A stretch of 64,000 nt of DNA from JAKRSE01 sp943369295 (GCA_943369295.1 CALRMU020000007.1:1-64000), one strand, 5' to 3'. Numbered from the stretch's first letter, positions 49,748-59,323 are shown. The notes: generated by a model not told the origin, from the sequence alone. A program made the numbers and translations.

Positions 49748-51093
49748 GGAAGGATCCCCAGGCGTCGTGAAAGGTCGCTTCGGTATTTGCCAAGAGGGTC
49801 AAGCACCAAACAGGCAGCTCTAAATTCCTCCAGCCTCGAGTACATGCCGGGCAGATGCCTGGCAGCGAAACGAGAATCTTTGGCCAGGTACTGCCTGCCG
49901 CCACAATCGGCAACAATCTGGTCCAGCTCGTTCAAAAATCCCAGCAGCTTAGGGTTGAAAGGAAGGTCGAGAGCCAAGGTCCACCCTTCGGTCGGGAAGG
50001 AGAGCATGCCCTGCCCCTGGGGACCAAACTTTTTAAGAACAGCCAAAAAGCTGCCATGGCCAGCCCCAGCAAGCCGACTGATAATCTCCTTCATCCCCTT
50101 CGTGCCTTCGCTGGGAGGAACGACAATTTGGTACTGAATAAAGCCACGCTTTCCGTAGATTTTGTTCCAGCCAGTGATGCCATCTAGGGGGTAGTAAAAC
50201 TTATCAAAGTGGGTGATGAACTGGTTTTTGTTCCCCTGCATCGCTCCATAGACTTGGTTAAAGAGCCTCACAGAAAGGGGATTAAGAGCAAAGCCAGGAA
50301 AGTTGAAGGGCACCCTCAGCTTGCCTTGATGCCAGGTGGCCAGAGGATCTTGGATATCAGGCGGGAGTTCGTTCCGAGCTGCCGAGTGGCCCGTCATCAC
50401 GACGCTTCGGCCAAGGCTGTTTCCTCTCGCCAGACAGTCGATCCAGGCGACGCTGCAATGATCGTCTTTGCTCGGATCCTCCATGAGAGCGACGGCTTCT
50501 TCCAGGTTCCTCGCTGCCCGATGAGTCACAGAAACATAGGAGGTCTCAATCTTCTGAAGCTTCAAGGAGACTTCTTGAATCAAGCCAGTCAAGCCCATTC
50601 CACCGGCTGTCGCCCAAAAGGCTTCTGGCTCTGTTTCAGGAGAAATCACTCTCGGCCTATCCAATCCATCGACTAGAACAGCCTGAGTGACGTGGTTTGA
50701 AAATGAGCCATCGTGATGGTGGTTTTTGCCATGAACATCGGCGGCCAAACACCCACCCAAAGAGCAGAACTTGGTGCCAGGAGTCACGGGGACAAACCAG
50801 CCCTTGGGGACGAAGTGGGTGAGGACCTCGGCTAACGTCGCTCCGGCTTCAGCCCGCAGAACGCCTGTCTCCTCGTCAAAGTCCAAAAAGCGGTTCATCC
50901 GCTCGGTGAGAATCGTGGTTCCTTCCGAGCAGATGGCGGCATCGCCATAGCTTCGGCCCTGACCGCGAGCGATCTGAACCCCTTCTTGCAGCGAAAAATC
51001 TTTCAGCCTTTCTGGCCTCACCAGCTTGGCCGGGGCCGCAGGGTATCCACCCCAGCCAGCCAAGCGGGGAACCTGTTTTGATGGAAGGCTCAT
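49744..51093 (-). CDS. FAD-linked oxidase, DprE1-like (decaprenylphosphoryl ribose oxidase type)
   Basis: 449 residues. FAD-binding region GRSYGDAAICSEGTTI and CSLGGCLAADVHGKNHHHDGSF, close to the VHGKNHH motif of DprE1. Later KRGFIQYQIVVPP matches the C-terminal substrate domain. DprE1 oxidises the C2 of a polyprenyl-phosphate ribose; DprE2 then reduces it. The pair is best known in Actinobacteria but occurs in other phyla. The start at 51093 gives the expected basic N-terminus. Confidence 0.85.
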   Translation of the reverse strand: MSLPSKQVPRLAGWGGYPAAPAKLVRPERLKDFSLQEGVQIARGQGRSYGDAAICSEGTTILTERMNRFLDFDEETGVLRAEAGATLAEVLTHFVPKGWFVPVTPGTKFCSLGGCLAADVHGKNHHHDGSFSNHVTQAVLVDGLDRPRVISPETEPEAFWATAGGMGLTGLIQEVSLKLQKIETSYVSVTHRAARNLEEAVALMEDPSKDDHCSVAWIDCLARGNSLGRSVVMTGHSAARNELPPDIQDPLATWHQGKLRVPFNFPGFALNPLSVRLFNQVYGAMQGNKNQFITHFDKFYYPLDGITGWNKIYGKRGFIQYQIVVPPSEGTKGMKEIISRLAGAGHGSFLAVLKKFGPQGQGMLSFPTEGWTLALDLPFNPKLLGFLNELDQIVADCGGRQYLAKDSRFAARHLPGMYSRLEEFRAACLVLDPLGKYRSDLSRRLGILP

Positions 51094-51203
51094 GAATTAT
51101 TGGTTCCTAGCTTCAATTATCGGCTGCCGGGCAGGTCGGCTGCAGGCAAATTTTACAGGGTCCTGTCTAGCAGGAATCTTGAGCAGCAGCCCTCAGGTTA
51201 AAA

Positions 51204-51235
51204 ATCAGGGCCGGCCTTGATTGGTCAGCCCTGAT
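51204..51235 (-). terminator. Terminator of serS
   Basis: On the minus strand ATCAGGGC and GCCCTGAT form an 8-bp stem, with further G-C pairing inside the loop, followed by TTTTTAA. It lies 6 bp after the serS stop. Confidence 0.8.
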
Positions 51236-51241
51236 GAAATG

Positions 51242-52525
51242 TCACTCTGCGTCCTTAGAAATGATCTGTGTTCCCACATAGGGAGCCAGAACTTCGGGAA
51301 GGACGATGTCGCCATTGGCCAGGCGGCAGGATTCCAGCAAAGCCGCCAGAACTCGCGGGACAGCAAGACCAGACCCGTTGAGAATGTGGACGAATTCTGG
51401 CTTCGCTCCCTGCTCCCGGCGGAATCTGATTCCAGACCGTCGGGCCTGATAATCTTCGAAGTTGGTGCAGCTGCTCACTTCCAGCCAGCGATCGACGCCA
51501 GGAGCGTAGACCTCCAGGTCGTAGCATTTGCAGCCTTTTTCGCCCATGTCTCCGGCGCAGAGCAGAAGCACGCGGTAGTGAAGCCCCAAAGCCTGAAGCA
51601 CGGCCTCTGCATCCGCAGTCAAAGCTTCGAGAGCATCGTAGCTGTTCTCGGGCAGTTCAAACCGAACCAGCTCCACCTTGTCGAACTGGTGAGTCCTCAA
51701 AATGCCGCGAGTGTCTCGACCGGCGGCTCCCGCCTCTCTTCTAAAGCAGGGAGTGTAGGCCGCCAGCTTTAGTGGCAGATCCGTTCCATCCAGAATCTCA
51801 TCCCGGTAGATGTTGGTGACTGGCACCTCAGCCGTTGGGATGAGATAAAGGTCGTCGCGGGTCTTGTAGAGATCCTCCTCGAACTTCGGAAGGTTGCCTG
51901 TGCCCTCAAGACTGGTCGAAGTGACCAAGACGGGAGGCATGACTTCGGTGTAGCCATTTTCGCGGGTCTGAATATCAAGCATGAAGCTGATCAGTCCGCG
52001 CACCAGGCGGGGACCCCATCCTGTGTAAAGGGCGAAGCCGCTGCCAGAGACCTTGGTCGCCCTTTCAAAGTCGATCAGGCCGTGCTCTTCAGCAATATCC
52101 CAGTGAGGCACAGGGGCTTCGGCGAAAGTCGGCTTCTCTCCCCAGGTGCGGATGACAACATTCTCTTCTGCCGTTGAACCAGCCGGGACGGATTCGTGAG
52201 GAACGTTGGAGAAGCGAAGCTCAATCTCCCTCAATTCCATCTCGAGCTGACGCTCAATCGGCTCCAGTTCCTTGATCTGAGCCTTGAGGCTGGCCGTCTC
52301 GGCCTTCGCCGATTCAGCTTCTTCCTTCTTGCCCTGCCCCATCAGCTGGCCAATGCTCTTGCTGATTCGGTTGCTTTCGGCGTTCAGCTGCTCAAGTCGA
52401 GAGACGCTGGACCGCCAGGCCTCATCTTTGGCCAGGAACTCGTCAACGGGCGGCTCGACTCCTTTGCGTCGAATGGCAGCCCGAATCCCCTCAGGGTCTT
52501 TTCTGATCCTGTTGCGGTCCAGCAT
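51242..52525 (-). CDS. serS: Seryl-tRNA synthetase
   Basis: 427 residues, standard length. The N-terminal long coiled coil that reads the tRNA variable arm (SVSRLEQLNAESNRISKSIGQLMGQGKKEEAESAKAETASLKAQIKELE region) is present. Class II motifs: motif 2 TPCFRREAGAAGRDTRGILRTHQFDKVELV, motif 3 GSGLAVPRVLAALLESCR, and the family signature EVSSCTNFEDYQARRSGIRFR. Single gene; the convergent/divergent neighbours suggest it is monocistronic. Confidence 0.98.
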   Translation of the reverse strand: MLDRNRIRKDPEGIRAAIRRKGVEPPVDEFLAKDEAWRSSVSRLEQLNAESNRISKSIGQLMGQGKKEEAESAKAETASLKAQIKELEPIERQLEMELREIELRFSNVPHESVPAGSTAEENVVIRTWGEKPTFAEAPVPHWDIAEEHGLIDFERATKVSGSGFALYTGWGPRLVRGLISFMLDIQTRENGYTEVMPPVLVTSTSLEGTGNLPKFEEDLYKTRDDLYLIPTAEVPVTNIYRDEILDGTDLPLKLAAYTPCFRREAGAAGRDTRGILRTHQFDKVELVRFELPENSYDALEALTADAEAVLQALGLHYRVLLLCAGDMGEKGCKCYDLEVYAPGVDRWLEVSSCTNFEDYQARRSGIRFRREQGAKPEFVHILNGSGLAVPRVLAALLESCRLANGDIVLPEVLAPYVGTQIISKDAE

Positions 52526-52661
52526 GTCTCTGAGACTACCTTCGGTCAGGGCGGTCTGGTTGGGCGGGCTCTAAATGGCTGGCCTCAAACGGCTGGGCAA
52601 AACTTCGTGCGGCCCAGATCAAAAATCATGCAAGCCTTCGATATCGGGGACAATAAAACTC

Positions 52662-53537
52662 ATGCAAGAAAGGGACACCCTTTCTCTGACCGAAGAGCAG
52701 GCCAGAGATTTTGATCAAGTCTGGGCCAGCCAGTCGGATGAAGTCGACTACACCCACTGGACGGCAGGCGAGCCAGCCAACCAGATTCAGCTTGCTTTTC
52801 GATCTCATTGGAACCTGTTTAAGGAGCTGATGGGGCCTGATTTTGCGGGAACACGATCCTTAGAATTGGGGGCAGGAAGAGGCAGCATGAGCGCCTACTT
52901 TGCCGCCAACGGTTTTGACGCGACTCTTTTGGACCTGAGCCCAAGCGCCATGGAAACAGCCGAAAGGATCTTTTCTCGCAATGGCCTGAAAGGGACCTTT
53001 CTTGTTGGAGACGCTCTGAATACAGGTCTGCCCGATGGCTGTCAGGATGTCATCGTCTCTATCGGCCTTTTGGAGCACATTGAAGATCTGGAAGCAGCCC
53101 TGACAGAGGAAGTTCGGCTTCTTGCTCCCGGTGGACTGCTGCTCTGCTACGTTGTGCCCGAGCGTCCCGAGAATGTTCAAAAAGACTACAACGTGGTCTG
53201 TAAGATTCTTGCCCTTTACGATGAAGCACTGAGGGGCAAACGAGAAGCAGGAGCCAAGCCAGACCTCTACAGGTCAGATGCTGATTCAAGCGTTTACCTT
53301 GAGATTCTTAGCCGACTGCCCATGAGGGGTGTTCAGGCGTCAGGGGTCTACCCCTTCCCCATGATCTCACCATCGCCCACCTTCCCCTTCACCCTCATGC
53401 CGCCACCCATGGAGACTCTCTTGGTTGCTGATTTCACCAAAAGGTTGGAAGAAAGACGAGAAGCCTTTGACAGAAACCCATGGCTGTGTGATGAAGAGGT
53501 CGGCCAAGCCTTTTTGGTTTGGGGCTTTAAAGAATGA
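52662..53537 (+). CDS. SAM-dependent methyltransferase
   Basis: 291 residues from ATG at 52662; the frame upstream lacks motifs. SAM motifs: RSLELGAGRGSMSAYFAANGFDATLLDLSPSAME, then DVIVSIGLLEHIEDLEAALTEEVRLLAPGGLLLCYVVPE. The conserved VDYTHW near residue 30 belongs to a group of methyltransferases found in surface-sugar loci. It overlaps the nucleotidyltransferase gene by ATGA, so the two are linked. Confidence 0.9.
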   Translation: MQERDTLSLTEEQARDFDQVWASQSDEVDYTHWTAGEPANQIQLAFRSHWNLFKELMGPDFAGTRSLELGAGRGSMSAYFAANGFDATLLDLSPSAMETAERIFSRNGLKGTFLVGDALNTGLPDGCQDVIVSIGLLEHIEDLEAALTEEVRLLAPGGLLLCYVVPERPENVQKDYNVVCKILALYDEALRGKREAGAKPDLYRSDADSSVYLEILSRLPMRGVQASGVYPFPMISPSPTFPFTLMPPPMETLLVADFTKRLEERREAFDRNPWLCDEEVGQAFLVWGFKE

Positions 53538-54232
53538 CGATCCTTGCGATTGTTCCTGCCCGTGGAGGATCTAAGGGCGTCCCCGGCAAAAACCTGAAGC
53601 TGGTGGGAGGTAGCAGCTTAACAGCGCGAGCGGTTGAAGCTGGATTAGGGGCAGGGCTGCCTGTCCTCATCTCCACAGATGACCAAGCAATCCACGACGA
53701 AGCAGTGAAGGCAGGCGCAGAGGGTGGCTTTTTACGGCCTGACTACCTGGCTACAGATGAAGCCAAGACAATTGATGTTCTGATCCATGCCGCTGAGCTC
53801 TGGCAGCAGAGACACAACCAAATGGTTGATGCCGTCCTGACTCTTCAGCCCACGACACCTCTTAGAGAAGCATCTGATGTCTTGAAGGCAGTGGAAATCT
53901 GGAAGGAAAGAGTCCCTGGCTCAAGATCCCTTGCGAGCTTTTCCTATGGCTCTCACCTCAGCCTCGGAATCCTTTACCGCATCAAGGACGGCATTGCAGA
54001 AGGGGCGGCTCCGGCAACCTTTTCACGACACGAAGACACTCCCCTCGCGATTCGCAACGGCTCGATTTATCTCTCCGAGACTTCTCTTCTTAAAGAAGGC
54101 AGGGTGCTGTGTGACAAGGTCACGGCCCTTGTGATGGAACGATGGAAGGCGGTCAACATCGATGATCCTCTCGATCTCCACTTGGCCCAAATTCTGGCGG
54201 ATAACCCTCCGGCTCCAGAAGCCAGACTTTAA
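53534..54232 (+). CDS. Acylneuraminate cytidylyltransferase-like (CMP-sugar synthetase)
   Basis: 232 residues. Nucleotide site LAIVPARGGSKGVPGKNLKLVGG with the Arg-Gly-Gly-Ser-Lys-Gly motif, then LISTDDQAIHDEAVKAGAE and LTLQPTTPLREASDVLKAVE, and the C-terminal AVNIDDPLDLHLAQ. Makes a CMP-activated nonulosonic acid or similar sugar. The sugar (Neu5Ac, legionaminic or Pse type) cannot be assigned. Its gene is coupled to the methyltransferase, fitting a glycan modification pathway. Confidence 0.9.
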   Translation: MTILAIVPARGGSKGVPGKNLKLVGGSSLTARAVEAGLGAGLPVLISTDDQAIHDEAVKAGAEGGFLRPDYLATDEAKTIDVLIHAAELWQQRHNQMVDAVLTLQPTTPLREASDVLKAVEIWKERVPGSRSLASFSYGSHLSLGILYRIKDGIAEGAAPATFSRHEDTPLAIRNGSIYLSETSLLKEGRVLCDKVTALVMERWKAVNIDDPLDLHLAQILADNPPAPEARL

Positions 54233-54341
54233 GCATCGCCTCTCTTAAGGCGGCTGATTGAAAATGTGAGGGATTTTTCGGGACCCTACTAACTTTCCGA
54301 AACCTCCCCCTCACTCTCTTGGTGAAGACGAGAAAGATCTC

Positions 54342-54911
54342 ATGCACCAGTCAGGCATCCATCTTCTATCCGAGCACACCCTGGTCCGCATGGCCCAGGC
54401 TGGCCGGCTGGAAGCTTACGATGTCCTGGCGCTCAGGCTTCGTCCCATGTTGCACTCTCTTTGCCGATCGTTGCTCGGCACCAGAGAACTGGCCGAGGAC
54501 GCAGTCCAGGAGACCTTGATTCAGGGATTTCTCTCCATCGGATCTTTGAGCGAATCAGCCAAGTTTCGTTCATGGATGGCAGTCATAGCACGGCGGCGAT
54601 GCCAGCTTCTGCGTTCCCGAGAGCCAAAGGATCAAACAGTCCTGACAGAGGCGATCGAAGACGCAGTGAGGGCCAGAAGCCGAGCCATGGACCCCTGCCC
54701 TTCAATCCAAATGGAGGAAAGACAGGAGGCATCAGCGCTATGGCAGGCTCTGATGGAACTGCCTGAAGAGCTGAGGACACCCTTGGCTCTGCAGGTGGAA
54801 GAAGACCTGACCCTGCTTGAGATTGCTGAGATCCTTTCTCTTCCGCTTTCGACGGTTAAGTGGCGCATGCATCAGGCTCGCCAAATTCTAAAACAGAGGC
54901 ACTCAAAATGA
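54342..54911 (+). CDS. ECF-type RNA polymerase sigma factor
   Basis: 189 residues. Region 2: EAYDVLALRLRPMLHSLCRSLLGTRELAEDAVQETLIQGFLSIGSLSESAKFRSWMAVIARR. Region 4: ALMELPEELRTPLALQVEEDLTLLEIAEILSLPLSTVKWRMHQARQILKQ. Both helices of the DNA-reading parts are intact. No anti-sigma gene with a zinc or transmembrane signature is next to it; instead the coupled gene encodes a collagen-like protein (ATGA overlap). Confidence 0.93.
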   Translation: MHQSGIHLLSEHTLVRMAQAGRLEAYDVLALRLRPMLHSLCRSLLGTRELAEDAVQETLIQGFLSIGSLSESAKFRSWMAVIARRRCQLLRSREPKDQTVLTEAIEDAVRARSRAMDPCPSIQMEERQEASALWQALMELPEELRTPLALQVEEDLTLLEIAEILSLPLSTVKWRMHQARQILKQRHSK

Positions 54912-55870
54912 CAGCACCTAATCTCAATGCATCTCAGGCCATCGTTCTGCTTAAAGAGCTGGCTTCTGTGGCGGAAGATGCGTCCCTGACCGGAGCTTTT
55001 GCCGACGGTCTCTCCTCGGCGAGAGACAAGATCAACTGGCTGATGGCCTGGGCAGAAGCTCAGGAAATCGCCCCGGCTGGATTCTTCCGCCCCCTTACCG
55101 AAAAGGCTGGCTGGGGAGAAGTCGGGGTCGAAGCCCGCATGATGATGGCTTCGCTCAAAGACTCTCAGGCTCGCTATGAAAGCGATTTTGAAGAAGTTGA
55201 TGATGACGAAGTCGAGGAAGACGACATCTTTGGCGGCACCTTCGGCCCCCGAGGCCCCTTCGGACCAAAGGGTCCCTTTGGACCGCAAGGTCCATTTGGA
55301 GCCAAGGGCCCTTTCGGCCCTAACGGTCCTTTCGCTGGCGGCAGAGGGCGTCGCGAACGCCGGGCGGCTGAGCCTGAAGCTGGAATTGGAGGCAGGCTCC
55401 AGGATCCTGGAGTTCTGGTCGCCATGGCACCCTTTCTCGATTCAGAAGACCTTGCTGCCATGGTGACAGCCCACATGGAGGCTGGCGGAGAATTTGATGA
55501 AGGTCTGCTGGTGGCTCTGGCTCCCTTTCTTGGATCCCAGACTCTCGGCCGCCTGGTGAAGGCCAGAATGATGAGAGGTCGTGCCCCGGCTGCTCCTCAG
55601 GCTCCACAAGCACCTCCGGCTCCTCAAGCGCCTGAGCCCCGTCAGGCTCCAGCAGCTCCCGAGGAACCGGAGTATCAGCCTCATTACGAACCAGAAGCCA
55701 CTCTGGCGAGCTACGATCAGCCTCAGGAGCACCAGCAGCTGCATGCCGGACATCCCGGGCACCCTCTGCCCGGAAGCAGTCATAACCCGGGTGGAACTGA
55801 ACCAGATCGTCCTGCGATTGAAGGGGCTGCAAATCCTCCCAGCCTGCCGGAAAACCGACAGGGCTGGTAG
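54908..55870 (+). CDS. Collagen-like repeat protein coupled to the sigma factor
   Basis: 320 residues from ATG at 54908. A helical N-terminal part (LLKELASVAEDASLTGAFADGL, INWLMAWAEAQEIAPAG) leads to an acidic linker (EEVDDDEVEEDD). Then come about ten Gly-X-Y triplets (GPRGPFGPKGPFGPQGPF, followed by GAK GPF GPN GPF), a collagen-like stretch. Two similar Asp/Glu-rich repeats follow (VAMAPFLDSEDLAAMV, VALAPFLGSQTLGRLV) and a long Pro/Ala-rich tail. No signal peptide. Function unknown; the coupling makes a sigma-regulator or a target of the sigma factor conceivable. Confidence 0.75.
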   Translation: MTAPNLNASQAIVLLKELASVAEDASLTGAFADGLSSARDKINWLMAWAEAQEIAPAGFFRPLTEKAGWGEVGVEARMMMASLKDSQARYESDFEEVDDDEVEEDDIFGGTFGPRGPFGPKGPFGPQGPFGAKGPFGPNGPFAGGRGRRERRAAEPEAGIGGRLQDPGVLVAMAPFLDSEDLAAMVTAHMEAGGEFDEGLLVALAPFLGSQTLGRLVKARMMRGRAPAAPQAPQAPPAPQAPEPRQAPAAPEEPEYQPHYEPEATLASYDQPQEHQQLHAGHPGHPLPGSSHNPGGTEPDRPAIEGAANPPSLPENRQGW

Positions 55871-55899
55871 TCACGGGGTTCTTGAACCTGGATAGGCGA

Positions 55900-55938
55900 A
55901 GCGCGTCTGCTGACTGATTGGTCAGCAGACGCGCTTTT
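55900..55938 (+). terminator. Intrinsic terminator after the sigma/collagen-like operon
   Basis: Perfect 15-bp stem (55900-55914 with 55921-55935) around a 6-nt loop, then TTT. One of the strongest terminators in the window. Confidence 0.95.
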
Positions 55939-56028
55939 CTGTTTGAGATGGGTCAGGAGTTCCGAATAGAACGAGGCTTGTCTCTAGCTCCGCGAGGTAG
56001 CTGCCCCTCCCTTCAGACAAAAAGAGCC

Positions 56029-58055
56029 GTGCCACTGGCATCGCCAGTGCTGCTTCTGGAATTGTCAGAAATAGGGCAGATGAGCCTTCCTCCAGGCTTG
56101 ACTCTATTCTGAACAAGACCTCCACACCCGATGTTATGGCTCTGCCAAACACTTTGACCGTGGGTGCCCCGTCCCGATCAGCTCCGCTGTCGGGCGGGAA
56201 CTGGAAGCTTTCTAAATGTCATTCCCTGAACCAGAAGACAAATCTGTGCCACTGGCAGCGCCAGTGCTCATTCCGCAATGTTCACAAGGGGAGAACAAGG
56301 TGCCATCCCCCACCCCTTCCGTTCAGATGACTCTCCGATGGACTGACCAGACGAACGGAAGGGGAGACCTTCTTCTCCCCATCGAGCGTCTCCTCGTTCC
56401 TCGGAGCCACTCGAAGGGGGCTGTTCCGGACGAGTTTGAGATGTTGAGGCTGGGTCGTCCATGTTCTGTCGAAAAAGCAACGTTATATGGGTCGTCATTC
56501 ACGACCTGGACTTCGTTCCTCGTCTAGGTCGTGGCACCCAAAACCGTTTGATTAAACAAAAGCGACGGGGTGGCCTGCTTGACCAGCTCTGCTGTCAAGC
56601 AGGAATGACGAGTCTCAATCCTGGACAGTTCGAACACTTCGACCGAGGGTGCCCCGTCCCGATCAGCCTGCTGTCGGGCGGGAACTGGAAGCTTTCTAAA
56701 TATCATTCCCTGTACCAGAAGACAAATCTGTGCCACTGGCAGCGCCAGTGCTCATTCCGCAGTGTTCACAAGGGGAGAACAAGGTGCCATCCCCCACCCC
56801 TTCCGTTCAAGTGACTCTCGGGTGGACTGACTTGACGAACGGAAGGGGAGACCTTCTTCTCCCCATCGAGCGTCTCCTCGTTCCTCGGAGCCACTCGAAG
56901 GGGGTTGTTCCGGCCGAGTTTGAGATGGTGAGGCTGGGTCGTCCATGTTCTGCCGAAAGAGAAACGTTATTTGGGTTGTCATTCACGACCTGGACTTCGT
57001 TCCTCGTCTAGGTCGTGGCACCCAAAAACCCTCGTCCATCCGGAGGTAAGGGGTGGCCTGCTTGATCAGCTCTGCTGTCAAGCAGGAATGACGTGTTTCA
57101 ATACAAGGTCTAGCTAGTACTGAGTGGTGGGGTGCCCCGTCCCGATCAGCTCCGCTGTCGGGCGGGAACTGTTAGTTTTCTGCTTTTGCTTCCTCCTACA
57201 AAGCTCGTAAAAACTGTGCCACTGGCATCGCCAGTGCTCATTCCGCAGAGTTCACAAGGGGAGAACAAGGTGCCATCCCCCACCCCTTCCGTTCAGATGA
57301 CTCTCCGATGGACTGACCAGACGAACGGAAGGGGAGACCTTCTTCTCCCCATCGAGCGTCTCCTCGTTCCTCGGAGCCACTCGAAGGGGGTGATTCCGGA
57401 GGAGTTTGACAGTAACTGACTGCCTTCTTCATGTTTCACCCTGGGGAGAAGGCATGTTTTGTGCTCCAACTCACGACCTCGCCTCGTGCCTCGCCAAGAT
57501 CGTGCCACGCAAACCTTTTCAAATTGACAGAAATTTGGGGGTGGTCTGCTTGACCAGCCCCGCTGTCAAGCAGGAATGACGAGTTTCAATACAAGGTCTA
57601 TCTAGTACTGAGTGGGGGGGTGCCCCGTCCCGATCAGCTCCGCTGTCGGGCGGGAACTGTTAGTTTTCTGCTTTTGCTTCCTCCTTCAAAGCTCGTAAAA
57701 ACTGTGCCACTGGCATCGCCAGTGCTCTGTCCGCAATGTTCACAAGGGGAGATCAAGGTGCCATCCCCACCCCTTCCGTTCAAGTGACTCTCGGGTGGAC
57801 TGACTTGACGAACGGAAGGGGAGACCTTCTTCTCCCCATCGAGCGTCTCCTCGTTCCTCGGAGCCACTCGAAGGGGGGTGTTCCGGACGAGTTTGAGATG
57901 ATGAGGCTGGGTCGTCCATGTTCTGTCGAAAAAGCAACCTTATATGGCTCGTCATTCACGACCTGGACTTCGTTCCTCGTCAAGGTCATGGCACCCAGAC
58001 TCTCCCATCCAATGAAGGCAGTGGCCTGGTTGTACGACAAAGTCGTTCAGCCAGG
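56029..58055. repeat. Composite array of four ~485-bp units built from hairpin families F, C, H, D and G
   Basis: F copies at 56162-56201, 56647-56685, 57130-57169 and 57618-57657 mark units 485, 483 and 488 bp apart. C copies: 56029-56051, 56246-56268, 56730-56752, 57216-57238, 57704-57726. H stems begin at 56313 (CCCCTTCCGTTC with GAACGGAAGGGG, 12 bp) and recur in each unit. D copies: 56494-56539, 56978-57023, 57472-57509 (decayed), 57951-57996. G copies: 56567-56610, 57050-57093, 57537-57581, variant at 58021-58055. Each unit runs F, C, H, D, G. No gene is visible from 55871 to 58183; the open frames there are made of palindromes and look non-coding. Confidence 0.9.
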
Positions 58056-58183
58056 TGAGCGAAGCTCATAAGTACTTTTCAACCCAGAAAGCTGAGATGT
58101 TTTCTTGAACAATCTGCCTTGCGAACCAGAGCTGGTCTTGACCTCATAGTCAGAGCACCTTGAAACCAACCAAGCTGGCCTCA

Positions 58184-59323
58184 CTAGGGTTCTGACTTGT
58201 TGTCGGTAAAAAGATGAGGAGCTTCTTCACGGCACATCTCAAGAAAATTCCCCATCACCCACTTGGCGTTAGGCTCTTTTTGCTCTAGACGCTGCTCAGT
58301 AAACCAATCAATGGTTTCCTTGGTTGCCCACTTCAGCCAGGGCCTGTAGTTAAAAACTCTCCACGCCAAGGGGTCCTGATCATAGTCCTCGGCCATTGGT
58401 TTGATAAGATCGATCAGATACCATTGAAGCAGATCGGGGCTGCCAAAGTGGGAAAGCTGACTGATCACTGAGTTCAGTTCTGCCCTGATGTAAGGCTCAA
58501 TCTCCAGCTCCAGCAGGCCGGCCAGTCGTGCGACATCCTCTCTGTGAGCCTGAAATACCCAGGCCTTTAGAGCTCGGGCAAGACTTCTCTTAATGCTTTC
58601 CTTGCGAGTGAATCTATGGGTATCCGGCTGGACCTTGGCTTCAGTTTCTTCACCACATTCCTCTTCGAAGGCGATGAGAAGCTTTTCAAAAACTCCACGG
58701 TATCTGGTGTGAGTTGTGTAAGTCAGCAGATAGGCGCACCTGCCGCGGCGAGAGTCGTGAAGATTCCAATAGAGGCCCTCCAGCAGAATCTCAACTTCAA
58801 CGGTTCCTGCTGATGTCATCCACTCCGACCACGATTCAAGAAGAGTGCTCTTGATAGTTTTGCCTGGGCCAGCCACCCATTCGCAGAAGAGCCTCCGGCT
58901 TGCTTTGGATGAATGTTCTGTCCAAGCCGTCATTGCTGGGGCCATCTGAGCGCCCAGCAGTGAGCTGGTGGGCTCCATTGCCGCTTCGATGAGGCAGATA
59001 AGACCTTGAGCCGAACCAAGGTCTGGCCGCGCCGCCAAGAGGCAGGACCACCGCCCGAGCAGCTTGCCGTTTTTTTCGACCCTCCAAACATTTAAAACCC
59101 GTTCAACATGGCTTTGGTCGGCATATGGCGCAAGCCTTCCGATGAGCCCTTTTAAAAGAGTAATGACTTCATGGTCTTCTTCCAAAGCGAGGGCGGTGAG
59201 GCACGAATCAACCTGGTCCGGGTTTCTGCTCAGCTCAGCGGCTAGCATTGCCTTAACCATATTCCGCCTACGGACCAAGTCGAACTCGGCCCGCATCCGG
59301 ATGAGTTCGGCAGAAAGGTCCAT
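58184..59323 (-). CDS. Hypothetical all-helical protein (HEAT-like)
   Basis: 379 residues, no signal peptide or membrane helix, predicted almost entirely helical: repeated hydrophobic helix pairs such as VITLLKGLIGRLAPYADQSHVERVLNVWRVE and YIRAELNSVISQLSHFGSPDLLQWYLIDLI suggest a HEAT/ARM-like solenoid. No family recognised. It lies between the hairpin array and lspA on the minus strand. Confidence 0.7.
   Translation of the reverse strand: MDLSAELIRMRAEFDLVRRRNMVKAMLAAELSRNPDQVDSCLTALALEEDHEVITLLKGLIGRLAPYADQSHVERVLNVWRVEKNGKLLGRWSCLLAARPDLGSAQGLICLIEAAMEPTSSLLGAQMAPAMTAWTEHSSKASRRLFCEWVAGPGKTIKSTLLESWSEWMTSAGTVEVEILLEGLYWNLHDSRRGRCAYLLTYTTHTRYRGVFEKLLIAFEEECGEETEAKVQPDTHRFTRKESIKRSLARALKAWVFQAHREDVARLAGLLELEIEPYIRAELNSVISQLSHFGSPDLLQWYLIDLIKPMAEDYDQDPLAWRVFNYRPWLKWATKETIDWFTEQRLEQKEPNAKWVMGNFLEMCREEAPHLFTDNKSEP

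Noticed and set aside
54240..54341. Autoregulatory ECF promoter upstream of the sigma factor
   Set aside because: GGGATTTTTCGGGACC near 54270 looked promising, but without a second copy or a known -10 element it cannot be supported.
56029..58055. Several frames of 60-117 codons in the hairpin array
   Set aside because: They consist of inverted repeats read in several frames on both strands, repeat between units, lack ribosome-binding sites and show no family signatures.
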